Shown here: one piece after another, positions 1 to 8,000 of the stretch
How positions within the stretch are numbered: position 1 is the first letter of the stretch
How the letters are laid out: every line of letters begins with the position of its first letter
Source: Fimenecus sp051881335
GTDB lineage: Bacteria > Bacillota > Clostridia > Oscillospirales > Acutalibacteraceae
Direction of reading: 5' to 3'
Assembly: GCA_051881335.1 (NCBI GenBank)
Contig: JBJEPR010000147.1
Coordinates: forward strand, 1 to 13,551
DNA length: 13,551 nt
Translations under genes and position numbers: made by a program
Notes under the pieces: model-generated
What the model was told of the DNA's origin: nothing
Database searches by the model: none
What the model saw: only the letters and a program-made list of their open reading frames with translations

Positions 1-1332
1 GCGTGCCTGTGTATTTTCATAGGTAATGTCGTGCAAATCGGGATTGTGACCGATATCCTGCATATGCAGAAGGGCGGCGTCTTTTATGGGGATTTCCAAA
101 AAAGAGGCACCAAAAGACTTGATTAAAGCAACCGCATTTTGATAGGTGCGGTCGGTCGTGCCGAAACCGGGCATCGTTACGCAAATTAAATTTTCGGGCG
201 GCAACTGTAATATTTGCATAGCTCGCACCGAAACAAGGAGGGCCAATGTGGAGTCAAGTCCGCCCGAAATGCCGACAACCGCTTTTTCAAGCCTTGTATG
301 CGCAAGGCGTTTTGCAAGCCCGTGACTTTGAATTGCCAAGATTTCGCGGCAACGCTCGTCCTTTTCGGCGGTATCCGACGGAACAAATGGATGCGGTTGA
401 AAGGTGCGCGTTATATCGGAAAAGTCAGTGGACAGATTTGCCGCTTCACATATCGTGTATTTTTGACAGTCCGTATCCGCATTATCCGAAAAAGAACCGT
501 TGCGAATACGCTCGGCGTTTAACTTATCTAAATCAATATCCGCAATCGCGCGCGTGCCGTCAAACGCAAACCGTTCACCTTCGGATAAAATCGCGCCGTT
601 TTCCGCTATGGTACAAGCACCCGAAAAGACCAAATCCGTAGAGGATTCTCCGACGCCTGCCGATGCATATACATACGCGCAAAAGCATTTTGCACTTTGC
701 GCGGCGATAATCTCTTTTCGGTACTCGTTTTTGGTAACCGCTTCATTGCTTGCCGAAAGATTGACGATAACATTTGCGCCCGCCAGCGTTAAATCGGTGC
801 TCGGGGGATTGGGTACCCATAAATCTTCGCAAATTTCCACGCCGAGTGTTCCGTTTTCCGCAAGAGGGAACAGCAGGGAAGTGCGACAAGGCGCATCAAT
901 ATGCCCGAATCGAATTTGGGTGTCAAGCATTTTTCCGCTCGCAAACCAACGCTTTTCATAGTATTCGCCGTAATTCGGAATATAGGTTTTCGGAACAAAC
1001 CCCAAAACCTTACCCTTATACAGTACCGCCGCGCAGTTATACAAGCGGGTGTTGACACGAAGGGGCAATCCAATGCAAATCATCATATCAACATCAACTG
1101 TTTTTTCACAAAGCACTTCCAATGCTTGTAAGCACGCGTCTGTCAGCGTCTTTTGTAAGAATAAATCTCCGCAGGTGTACCCTGACAAGTACAACTCGGG
1201 AAATGCCAAAACCTTTACCTTTTTTTCTGCGGTAAACCGGATTTCCCGTAAAGCATTTTCCAAGTTTTGCTGTGCGCCGCCAACCGTCACGCGCGGGGAA
1301 GCGGCGCAAACCTTTAAAAATCCGCTATTCAT
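1..1332 (-). CDS. nadE: Glutamine-dependent NAD+ synthetase, 5' part (truncated by window edge)
   Basis: Makes NAD+ from deamido-NAD+, ATP and glutamine-derived ammonia, in the cytoplasm. The visible 444 codons run open to base 1, so the C-terminus (roughly 190-200 residues by family length) lies outside the window. Seen: an N-terminal nitrilase/glutaminase domain (about 5-270) with the Glu-Lys-Cys triad as E46 (FPELYLSGY), K115 (GFVPKTYIPNYGEYYEKRWF) and C168 (GVEICEDLW), then a linker and the start of the ammonia-ligase domain with the PP-loop SGGLDSTLA near residue 356. Spacing of the triad matches the long bacterial two-domain NadE, so it should not need free ammonia. ATG at 1332 is preceded by GAGGT at a good distance and by a clear promoter; alaA is divergent. 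The identification is very secure; no frameshift is seen in the part present. Confidence 0.95.
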   Translation of the reverse strand, partial: MNSGFLKVCAASPRVTVGGAQQNLENALREIRFTAEKKVKVLAFPELYLSGYTCGDLFLQKTLTDACLQALEVLCEKTVDVDMMICIGLPLRVNTRLYNCAAVLYKGKVLGFVPKTYIPNYGEYYEKRWFASGKMLDTQIRFGHIDAPCRTSLLFPLAENGTLGVEICEDLWVPNPPSTDLTLAGANVIVNLSASNEAVTKNEYRKEIIAAQSAKCFCAYVYASAGVGESSTDLVFSGACTIAENGAILSEGERFAFDGTRAIADIDLDKLNAERIRNGSFSDNADTDCQKYTICEAANLSTDFSDITRTFQPHPFVPSDTAEKDERCREILAIQSHGLAKRLAHTRLEKAVVGISGGLDSTLALLVSVRAMQILQLPPENLICVTMPGFGTTDRTYQNAVALIKSFGASFLEIPIKDAALLHMQDIGHNPDLHDITYENTQAR

Positions 1333-1367
1333 ACCAAGACCTCACAGTCTAAATAACATATGTGTTT

Positions 1368-1396
1368 ATTATATATGAATTCCCAAATCTTCGCAA
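1368..1396 (-). promoter_or_regulatory. Vegetative promoter of nadE
   Basis: On the minus strand TTGCGA (1396-1391) and a perfect TATAAT (1373-1368) are separated by 17 bp. The expected transcription start is about 30 bp ahead of the nadE ATG, leaving a short leader. The motif match is visible; activity is inferred. Confidence 0.65.
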
Positions 1397-1406
1397 GTGC
1401 AATCTC

Positions 1407-1436
1407 TTGACAAGTGTGATAAAATAAAAAAATATT
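1407..1436 (+). promoter_or_regulatory. Probable promoter of the alanine aminotransferase gene
   Basis: A perfect TTGACA (1407-1412) is followed at 18 bp by a weak AATATT (1431-1436) in a very A/T-rich stretch. It lies 11 bp from the divergent nadE promoter, so the two polymerase sites nearly touch. Its position also argues against any upstream start codon for the aminotransferase. The -35 is convincing; the exact -10 is uncertain. Confidence 0.45.
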
Positions 1437-1462
1437 ATTGTTCTGTGACAAAAGGTGATATT

Positions 1463-2680
1463 ATGCGTGAATTTGAAAAGTCCCACAAGCTTGACAATGT
1501 TTGCTATGATATCCGCGGGCCGGTGATGGACGAGGCGGACCGTATGATTGCAAACGGCGTAGAGATTTTAAAACTCAATATCGGCAATCCTGCGCCGTTT
1601 CATTTTACCGCACCCGATGAAATCATACAGGATATGATTTATAATTTGCGTGATGCTGAGGGATATTCCGACTCCAAAGGCATTTTCTCCGCACGCAAGG
1701 CGATTATGCAGTACAGTCAAATCAAACAGTTGCCGAATGTCAGTTTGCAGGATATCTACACGGGGAACGGCGTCAGTGAGTTAATTACTATGGCGATGCA
1801 GGGATTGTTAAATAACGATGATGAAATTTTGGTACCCGCACCCGATTATCCGCTTTGGACGGCGGCGGTGACTTTGGCCGGCGGCAAAGCCGTGCATTAT
1901 ATGTGTGACGAGCAAAACGAATGGAATCCCGACATTGCGGATATGCGGAAAAAAATTACGAAGAATACCAAAGGTATTGTGATTATCAACCCCAATAACC
2001 CAACAGGCGCGTTGTATTCCGAAGAAATTTTGAAAGAAATTGTGGAAGTGGCACGCGAAAACGAATTGATTATTTTCTCGGACGAAATTTATGATCGATT
2101 GGTGATGGACGGTCTAAAACATATTTCCATCGCTTCTCTTGCGCCCGATGTGCCGTGTGTGACCTTTAACGGACTTTCCAAATCACACCGCGTGGCAGGA
2201 TTTCGCTGTGGTTGGATGTGTATAAGCGGCGATAAAAAGCGCATTAAAGGCTATATTGAGGGCTTAAATTTACTTTCATCGATGCGGCTTTGCTCCAATG
2301 TGCCTGCACAGCAGATTATTCAAACGGCTTTGGGCGGGTATCAAAGCAGTGATGCACTTTTACAGCCCGGCGGACGCATTTACGAACAGCGTGAATGTAT
2401 TTACAATGCACTTTGCGAAATTGAAGGCGTTTCCGTGATGAAACCGAAAGCGGCTTTTTATATTTTCCCGAAATTGGATAAGTACAAGTTTAATATCAAA
2501 GATGACGAACAATTTGTGCTGGATTTCCTGCGGAAAAAGAAGATTCTCTTGGTGCACGGCAGGGCGTTTAACTACCCTGAGCCTGACCATGTTCGTATCG
2601 TCTATTTACCAAATACAAAGCAATTAACCGAGGCGGCAGGGGCGTTAAAGGACTTTTTACAGGATTACAGTCAAGTGTAA
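1463..2680 (+). CDS. alaA: AlaA-type alanine aminotransferase (PLP fold type I)
   Basis: Predicted to interconvert pyruvate plus glutamate and alanine plus 2-oxoglutarate in the cytoplasm. The 405-residue product has the same length as E. coli AlaA (YfbQ) and resembles it closely throughout (KLDNVCYDIRGPV near 9-21, LKLNIGNPAPF near 37, DYPLWTAAV near 128). PLP-binding residues are visible: N179 in NPNNPTG (176-182), D207 and Y210 in SDEIYD, the Schiff-base K240 in FNGLSKSHRVAGFR and the substrate-carboxylate R378 (DHVRIV). One difference: the residue two after K240 is His, where I recall Tyr in the enterobacterial enzyme (SKTYR). ATG 1463 follows AAAGGTG at 1451-1457. A GTG at 1397 is in frame but lies upstream of the promoter -35, so it is not the start. 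No terminator is seen before the next gene, which has its own promoter. Confidence 0.9.
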   Translation: MREFEKSHKLDNVCYDIRGPVMDEADRMIANGVEILKLNIGNPAPFHFTAPDEIIQDMIYNLRDAEGYSDSKGIFSARKAIMQYSQIKQLPNVSLQDIYTGNGVSELITMAMQGLLNNDDEILVPAPDYPLWTAAVTLAGGKAVHYMCDEQNEWNPDIADMRKKITKNTKGIVIINPNNPTGALYSEEILKEIVEVARENELIIFSDEIYDRLVMDGLKHISIASLAPDVPCVTFNGLSKSHRVAGFRCGWMCISGDKKRIKGYIEGLNLLSSMRLCSNVPAQQIIQTALGGYQSSDALLQPGGRIYEQRECIYNALCEIEGVSVMKPKAAFYIFPKLDKYKFNIKDDEQFVLDFLRKKKILLVHGRAFNYPEPDHVRIVYLPNTKQLTEAAGALKDFLQDYSQV

Positions 2681-2699
2681 AGATTTATATAACAGAGGA

Positions 2700-2728
2700 T
2701 TGCATTTTTGCTTTTTCTATGTTATGCT
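2700..2728 (+). promoter_or_regulatory. Promoter of the small membrane-protein gene
   Basis: TTGCAT (2700-2705), 17-bp spacer, TATGCT (2723-2728). Predicted start about 2735, just ahead of the GGGAAGAGG ribosome binding site at 2741-2749. Because no terminator follows alaA, read-through from upstream is also possible. Confidence 0.45.
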
Positions 2729-2755
2729 CAAATCAGTAAAGGGAAGAGGCGCTTT

Positions 2756-3193
2756 ATGGAACAAAATGAAAAGGGCTTTTTTGCGGAAAATGCGGTCAAT
2801 ACTTCCGAAACGGAGCCTTTTGACCCGCTTGCGGCCGGCGATATGCCGGAAATTCGTGAAATGCCGAGTTATGAGAAAATGCGGGATGAAGCCGTGGCGC
2901 AATATTATAAAGAGCGTAGGCAGACACGGATATATCTCTGGATCGGTATTTTGCTTTTGGTGCTCAGTCTGTGGTTCTTTTTCGGCATTGGGCGGCATCC
3001 TCTCATCCTCATTGCCGCCGTTTGCGTGTTTTTGTCTGTTTGGTGGCTCTGGGATACCGTTAAAAAATTTCCGGAAGTCAAGCGTCGATATCGTTATCGT
3101 TTGAGCCGTGCGGTGGAAATTATGTCGAATGCGAATGTTTTTATGCAAGTACCAAAAGAGGATTGGGAGCGGTTTGACCGATTTTGGCAATAA
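2756..3193 (+). CDS. Uncharacterised protein with two transmembrane helices
   Basis: 145 residues; I do not recognise the family. An acidic, probably disordered N-terminus (1-40) is followed by a charged segment (about 41-57, ending YKERRQTR), two transmembrane helices (about 59-78 and 81-100) joined by a very short GRHP turn, and a basic, aromatic cytoplasmic tail (about 101-145, with KRRYRYRLSR and a C-terminal WERFDRFWQ). The positive-inside rule puts both termini in the cytoplasm, forming a hairpin in the membrane. There is no signal peptide and no catalytic motif. ATG 2756 follows GGGAAGAGG and a plausible promoter; an upstream in-frame TTG/ATG region overlaps the promoter and was not used. 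Codon use resembles the neighbours. It ends 19 bp before a bidirectional terminator, so it appears to be a single-gene unit. Confidence 0.75.
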   Translation: MEQNEKGFFAENAVNTSETEPFDPLAAGDMPEIREMPSYEKMRDEAVAQYYKERRQTRIYLWIGILLLVLSLWFFFGIGRHPLILIAAVCVFLSVWWLWDTVKKFPEVKRRYRYRLSRAVEIMSNANVFMQVPKEDWERFDRFWQ

Positions 3194-3212
3194 AAGCGTA
3201 TAAAAGAAAACA

Positions 3213-3246
3213 GTCTGCCGAAAGGAATTTCGGCAGACCTTTTTTT
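3213..3246. terminator. Bidirectional intrinsic terminator between membrane protein gene and SASP gene
   Basis: An 11-bp perfect stem, GTCTGCCGAAA (3213-3223) with TTTCGGCAGAC (3228-3238), and a GGAA loop. On the plus strand it is followed by CTTTTTTT (to 3246); on the minus strand by a T-rich tract (TGTTTTCTTTT). It serves both convergent genes. Confidence 0.85.
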
Positions 3247-3267
3247 GTCCGAAAAATATTAACGAAC

Positions 3268-3459
3268 TTATTTCATGCTGTCTTCATAAGACTTAATCAT
3301 CTTTTTAACCATCTGACCGCCGACAGAGCCTGCCTGCTTCGAGGTCAAATCGCCGTTGTACCCCTGTTTCAGGTTAACACCTACTTCAGAAGCCGCTTCC
3401 ATCTTGAACTTGTCAAGTGCCGCGCGAGCTTCGGGGACTACATTCTTTCTGCTAGCCAC
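3268..3459 (-). CDS. Alpha/beta-type small acid-soluble spore protein (SASP)
   Basis: Binds and protects spore DNA (A-form-like, UV-resistant) in the forespore and is degraded at germination by GPR protease to supply amino acids. The 63-residue protein begins MASRKNVVPEAR and shows the family core: EAASEVGV (21-28), which holds the GPR cleavage region, and the DNA-binding half with GYNGDLTSKQAGSVGGQMVKKMI (33-55). The start is GTG at 3459, 8 nt after AAAGGAG. Another GTG at 3468 gives three extra residues but touches the Shine-Dalgarno sequence, so it is rejected. Expression is expected under forespore sigma-G; an AATACTA at 3503-3497 with TGATAAC 18 bp upstream is only a weak candidate. It is convergent with the membrane-protein gene and shares its terminator. 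Which of the usually several ssp paralogues this is cannot be told. Confidence 0.95.
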   Translation of the reverse strand: MASRKNVVPEARAALDKFKMEAASEVGVNLKQGYNGDLTSKQAGSVGGQMVKKMIKSYEDSMK

Positions 3460-3586
3460 AGTAAACACTCCTTTGCAATAAATTTTGCGTTTGCAATAGT
3501 ATTTTGGGCAATTTGGATTTTGTTATCACAGAAAATAAATGCAAAAGATGTTAAATTTTTGAAGTAAAAATACAAAAACCTTTTAA

Positions 3587-3615
3587 GCATATTCGGCTAT
3601 CCTTCTTCATATCTA
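3587..3615 (+). promoter_or_regulatory. Sigma-E-like promoter of spoIIID
   Basis: GCATATT (3587-3593), 14-bp spacer, CATATCTA (3608-3615). This fits the sigma-E pattern (-35 of xxATATT type, 14-15 bp, -10 beginning CATA), and spoIIID is a known sigma-E regulon gene in Bacillus subtilis. A start near 3622 leaves a ~23-nt leader carrying the Shine-Dalgarno. The second half of the -10 deviates from CATACAAT, so confidence is moderate. Confidence 0.5.
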
Positions 3616-3644
3616 TTATTGACAGAAGTAAGGAGGGCTGTGCA

Positions 3645-3902
3645 GTGAAAGACACTGTTGAAGATCGTGCAATAGAACTCGGCGAATATATTGTGCAAAA
3701 CCAAACCACCGTCCGTGCCGCGGCACAGGTGTTCGGTATCAGCAAAAGCACCGTACATATGGATGTCGCAAAGCGTTTGGAACGCATTAACCCGTCACTG
3801 TATCACGAGGTGCGGGAGGTTTTAGACGAAAACAAGGCGCAGCGTCATATTCGCGGCGGGCTTGCCACGCGTGAAAAATACAAACACAGTGCACGAGAAT
3901 AA
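3645..3902 (+). CDS. spoIIID: Mother-cell sporulation transcription factor SpoIIID
   Basis: Small DNA-binding regulator that activates and represses mother-cell genes during sporulation, between the sigma-E and sigma-K stages. The 85-residue product aligns with B. subtilis SpoIIID nearly end to end: EDRAIELGEYIVQNQTTVR (6-24), a helix-turn-helix with GISKSTVHMDV (31-41), RLERINP (44-50), EVREVLDENKAQRHIRGG (55-72) and the basic tail ATREKYK (74-80) that contributes minor-groove contacts in the family. GTG at 3645 sits 8 nt behind a near-perfect TAAGGAGG (3629-3636). It appears monocistronic, with a sigma-E-like promoter upstream and a terminator directly after it. Its neighbour is another sporulation gene (SASP), on the opposite strand. 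Confidence 0.96.
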   Translation: MKDTVEDRAIELGEYIVQNQTTVRAAAQVFGISKSTVHMDVAKRLERINPSLYHEVREVLDENKAQRHIRGGLATREKYKHSARE

Positions 3903-3927
3903 CGATTTTGTATCTGCAAACAGACGG

Positions 3928-3961
3928 AAAAATACGCAGTCGCAGGATTGCGTATTTTTTT
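3928..3961 (+). terminator. Intrinsic terminator after spoIIID
   Basis: Stem AAAAATACGCA (3928-3938) with TGCGTATTTTT (3949-3959), 10-nt loop, continuing T run to 3961. It lies 26 bp after the spoIIID stop and directly before the promoter of the next gene. Confidence 0.8.
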
Positions 3962-3962
3962 A

Positions 3963-3991
3963 TTGGCATTATTTATATTTTGTGGTACAAT
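3963..3991 (+). promoter_or_regulatory. Extended -10 vegetative promoter of the glycosyltransferase gene
   Basis: TTGGCA (3963-3968), 17-bp spacer ending TGG, TACAAT (3986-3991). It begins immediately after the spoIIID terminator. Predicted start about 3998, 26 nt before the GTG. Confidence 0.7.
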
Positions 3992-4023
3992 GAAACAGAT
4001 TTCAAAATAAAGAAGGGAACGCT

Positions 4024-4977
4024 GTGAAAACACTGGATTTGATTGTGCCTTGTTATAACGAAGAAGAAGCACTGCCGATATTCTACGAGACGGTTGCCCC
4101 GATTGCCGATGAACTTGCGGATACTGCTGTTCGCTTTCTGTTTGTAGATGACGGAAGCCGTGATAAAACGCTTGCCGTACTGCGGAATTTGGCTGAGCGG
4201 GATGGGCGTGTACGCTATATTTCTTTTTCACGCAATTTCGGTAAAGAAGCGGCAATGTTAGCGGGGCTTCGAGCAACGAGTGCCGATTATGTCGGTATTA
4301 TTGATGCCGATTTACAGCACGACCCGCATTTGATCGCCGAAATGCTGAATGCCGTTTCCGAAGACGGTTACGATATTGCAGCGGCGCGTCGAATTGACCG
4401 CACCGGAGAATCAAAGCTGAAAAGCGGTTTTTCCAAAGCGTTTTATAAGCTCATCAATCGGATTTCCGACGCAAATATTGAGGACGGCGCGCAGGATTAC
4501 CGTATTATGAAACGCAAAGTTGTGCTGGCAATCCTTTCTATGCCCGAATACAATCGCTTTTCCAAAGGGATTTTCAGTTGGGTTGGCTTTAACACCAAAT
4601 GGTTCCCGCATGAAAATCGTGCGCGTACGGCCGGAACTTCCAAATGGTCTTTTGGGCGTTTGTTGACTTATGCTATGGACGGTATCGTGAATTTTTCAAC
4701 AGCACCGTTAAAAATTTCTCTGTTTTTCGGCTCTGCATTGAGTTTCGTCGGTATTATCTATGCGTTGTATATTATTGTTCGCACACTGCTTTTAGGCAGT
4801 GATGTGCCGGGGTATCCGTCTATTATTTCTGCGATACTCATTATCGGCGGATTTATACTGCTTTTCTTGGGTGTTTTGGGTGAGTATATTTCGAGAATTT
4901 ATATGGAAGTGAAAAACCGTCCGAATTATATTATTGATGAAACCAACATAATTCCCGAAATTGACGAAAAAAAATAA
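4024..4977 (+). CDS. GT2 family polyprenyl-phosphate glycosyltransferase (DPM1/GtrB-like)
   Basis: Predicted to transfer a sugar from a nucleotide donor to a polyprenyl phosphate on the inner face of the membrane, as a donor for cell-envelope glycosylation. 317 residues. Cytoplasmic GT-A domain: LIVPCYNEEEALP (6-18), VDDGS (41-45), SRNFGKEAAMLAGL (69-82), the metal-binding DADLQHDP (94-101), GAQDYRIM (155-162), NRFSKGIFSWVGF (177-189) and RTAGTSKWSF (201-210), all hallmarks of the DPM1/GtrB/CsbB group. Two C-terminal helices (about 228-256 and 264-288), followed by a charged tail, anchor it. GTG 4024 follows AGAAGGGA at 7-8 nt and a good promoter. No flippase (GtrA) or acceptor glycosyltransferase is adjacent, so the sugar and acceptor cannot be inferred. 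The family is secure; the substrate is unknown. Confidence 0.9.
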   Translation: MKTLDLIVPCYNEEEALPIFYETVAPIADELADTAVRFLFVDDGSRDKTLAVLRNLAERDGRVRYISFSRNFGKEAAMLAGLRATSADYVGIIDADLQHDPHLIAEMLNAVSEDGYDIAAARRIDRTGESKLKSGFSKAFYKLINRISDANIEDGAQDYRIMKRKVVLAILSMPEYNRFSKGIFSWVGFNTKWFPHENRARTAGTSKWSFGRLLTYAMDGIVNFSTAPLKISLFFGSALSFVGIIYALYIIVRTLLLGSDVPGYPSIISAILIIGGFILLFLGVLGEYISRIYMEVKNRPNYIIDETNIIPEIDEKK

Positions 4978-4985
4978 AATAAACC

Positions 4986-5014
4986 TTGTAATTGCGACAT
5001 TTTTTATATATAAT
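4986..5014 (+). promoter_or_regulatory. Promoter of the isoleucyl-tRNA synthetase gene
   Basis: TTGTAA (4986-4991), 17-bp spacer, perfect TATAAT (5009-5014), starting 9 bp after the glycosyltransferase stop. The expected start is near 5021, giving a leader of about 42 nt. That is far too short for a T-box, and none of the conserved T-box sequence is present. Confidence 0.65.
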
Positions 5015-5062
5015 CTAAACAGTATGCACAAAATGGATTGTGCTGAAAGGTGGAAGCAGAAA

Positions 5063-8000
5063 GTGGCAGAAGAAAAAAATATGTTCGTTGAGTTGGAACA
5101 TAATATTATGGATTTTTGGGAGCGTGAACAATGCTTCGAAAAATTGCGGGAGAAAAATAAGGGAAATAAAATGTTCCGCTTCTTAGACGGCCCGATTACC
5201 GCCAATAACCCGATGGGAATTCACCACGCTTGGGGCAGAAGCATTAAGGATGTTTTCATCCGTTACCATGCAATGAACGGCTGTGATTGTCGCTATCAAA
5301 ACGGCTTTGACTCCCAAGGACTTTGGGTCGAGGTTGAGGTGGAAAAAGAGCTCGGCTTTGAAACCAAAAAAGATATTGAAGAGTATGGAATGGATAAATT
5401 TACGCAGGCTTGCAAAGACCGCGTAAAGCATTTTTCGGGGATTATCACTGAGCAGTCCAAACGCCTCGGACAGTGGATGGATTGGGATAACTCCTATTAT
5501 ACCAATACCGATGAAAACATCGCAGGAATTTGGCACTTCCTGAAAAAATGCGATGAGCACGGTTGGATTCAGCGTGAGTACAAGCCGATGCCTTGGTGCC
5601 CCAGATGCGGTACTTCGCTTTCCGAGCACGAAATGACCGGCTCTTATAAACTGATGACGCATAATTCCGTGTTCTTTAAATTGCCGATTCAAGAATTGAA
5701 CAGCAAAATGCTTGTTTGGACAACCACACCGTGGACGCTGTCCTCGAATGTTGCGTTGGCAGTCAATCCCGACATTGATTATGTGGAAGTCAAAGTCAAA
5801 AGCGATGAACAGACTTTGATTCTTGCCAAAAATGCAATTAAATATTTAGGCGACGATAAAGTGGAGGTTGTGCGCGGCTTAAAAGGCGCGGAATTGGTCG
5901 GGTTACACTATGAAACCTGCTTCCCCGATATTCCTGCACAAGCGGGAATTGATCATAAAATTGTGCCGTGGGAGGATGTTGCCGCTGACGAAGGTACGGG
6001 TGTTGTGCATATCGCGCCCGGTTGCGGTATTGAGGACTTTGAACTCGGTGAGCGCATCGGCCTTGCCAAGGTGATGCCGATTGACGATACGGGGATTTAT
6101 CTGGACGGCTTCGGTTGGATGACCGGTAAGGACAGCCACACCATCGCCGATGAAGTGTTCGAGTACTTGAAAGCGGATAATAAGCTCTACAAAGTAGAGC
6201 CGCACGAGCACAGCTATCCTGTGTGCTGGCGTTGCAAATCCGAAGTTGTGTTCCGTTTGGTGCCTGCTTGGTATATTCGTACCGAGGAGTTAAAGCCGAA
6301 GCTTATCGAAGCCGCAAATGCCGTGAAATGGGAGCCCGCTTCCAACGGCAAGCGTATGAACGATTGGCTGACCAATATGGGCGATTGGAACATTTCCAGA
6401 AAACGCTATTACGGTATGCCGTTGCCGTTCTATCCGTGCGACTGCGGGCACACAACCGTTGTCGGCTCGCGGCAGGAACTGCACGACTTGGCAGTTGATC
6501 CTGCAAAAGTGGACGCGCTTCCCGAACTGCACCGCCCGTGGGTTGATGAAATTCAAATCAAATGCCCGCATTGCGGAAAGCCTGTTTCTCGCGTTTCCGA
6601 AATCGGCGATGTTTGGCTGGATGCCGGTATTGTGCCGTTCTCCACGCTCGGCTATTTCCGCGACAAAGAGTATTGGAGAAAGAACTATCCCGCAGAGTGG
6701 GTGACCGAAATGCACGAGCAGGTGCGTTTGTGGTTCTATTCGCTTCTGTTTATGAGTGTCGTTTTAGAGGGCAGAGCGCCGTATGAGCGTGTTTTGACCA
6801 ACAGCGCGGTTGTTTCCGAGGACGGCTCCAAATTCTCCAAGACGGGCTTTATGATTAAATTTGACGAGGCAGCGGAGAAAATCGGTGCGGATACAATTCG
6901 CTATATGTATGCGGGCGCTCCGGTTTCCAGCGATGTGCGCTTCGGTTATAATCTCGGCGATGAAGCACGCAGAAAACTGTTGTCTTTCTGGAATATTTAT
7001 ACATTCTATGAAACCTATGCCAAAATTGATAAGCCGAATTTCGAAGGCTACACACCCGACAAATCCAAAATGAGCCCCACGGACTTGTGGCTTGTGGCGC
7101 GGACCAACGAATTTATTAAACGCGCTACGGCTTGCTATGACGATTACAAAGTGTATTTGCTTGTCAAAGATTTTGAGGTGTTCGTAGACGATATTTCCAA
7201 CTGGTATATCCGTACCAATCGCCGCCGTTTCTGGAAAACGGGCGACGAGCAGGACAAGAAGTTAGCGTATTGGGTGTTGTTCTATGCACTCAACTCCGCT
7301 GTGCAAGTGATGGCGCCTGTTATTCCGTTTATGACCGAGCACATTTGGCAAAATCTGACCCGTAAAGTGTTGCCGTCCTCGCCGATTTCCGTGCATTTGA
7401 GCGATTGGCCGAAACCCTTAGAGGGCTTTGATAACGACGAAATCATCGCACAAACCGCTATGGTGCGTGAGGCGATTGCTGTGGCAATGCGTTTGCGTAA
7501 TGAACAACAATTAAAGGTGCGTCAGCCGCTTTCCAAGCTGTATATTTGCTGTGACGAGGCTTCGGCGAATAAAATCCGTACCTTTGAGAAAAATATTTTA
7601 GACGAACTCAACATTAAGGAACTTGTGTACCTGCAAGATGTAAATGTTTTGGAGGACAAATACCTGACCGTGAACTTTAAGGTCGCAGGTGCGGTGCTCA
7701 AGCAAAATGTGAATAAGATGAAGCAGACGCTTGAAAGCTTAACTGATGAGGAAATGGCATCGGCTGTGGCGGCTGTGGAAGCCGGCGGGCAGGTGACTGT
7801 ACATGGCTTTGATGGCGCTTTTGATGCTACCATTTTCAATTTGGCAACCAAAACCAAGGCGGGGATTGTTTCGGCGGAATTCCAAAACGGTGCGGCAGTG
7901 ATTGCGTTGGATACCACGCTTAACGAGGATTTAATTCGTGAAGGCCTGGTGCGCGATGTTATTCGTCAATGCCAGCTTATTCGCAAAGAAGCCGGCTACG

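Noticed and set aside
214..1378. Several plus-strand open frames of 76-153 codons across the left end
   Set aside because: They lie antisense to nadE, have no family features or RBS, and the minus-strand frame carries a complete nitrilase triad and PP-loop.
1397..1462. Upstream GTG start adding 22 residues to the aminotransferase
   Set aside because: It lies before the -35 box of the promoter, lacks an RBS, and the 405-residue form from 1463 matches AlaA length exactly.
2717..3190. 157-codon minus-strand frame opposite the small membrane protein
   Set aside because: No RBS, no recognisable family, residue bias typical of an antisense shadow; the plus frame has promoter, RBS, helices and terminator.
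3497..3528. Sigma-G promoter for the SASP gene (AATACTA with TGATAAC 18 bp upstream on the minus strand)
   Set aside because: Expected biologically, but both boxes match poorly and the region is A/T-rich, so I cannot support it as a feature.
4961..5062. N-terminal extension of the synthetase from ATG 4961, 5024 or 5033
   Set aside because: 4961 lies inside the glycosyltransferase gene; the other two sit within about 12 bases of the predicted transcription start without an RBS; GTG 5063 has a Shine-Dalgarno and starts the recognisable protein.
4978..5062. T-box leader for ileS
   Set aside because: Too short an interval, and the conserved T-box sequence with its antiterminator is not present.
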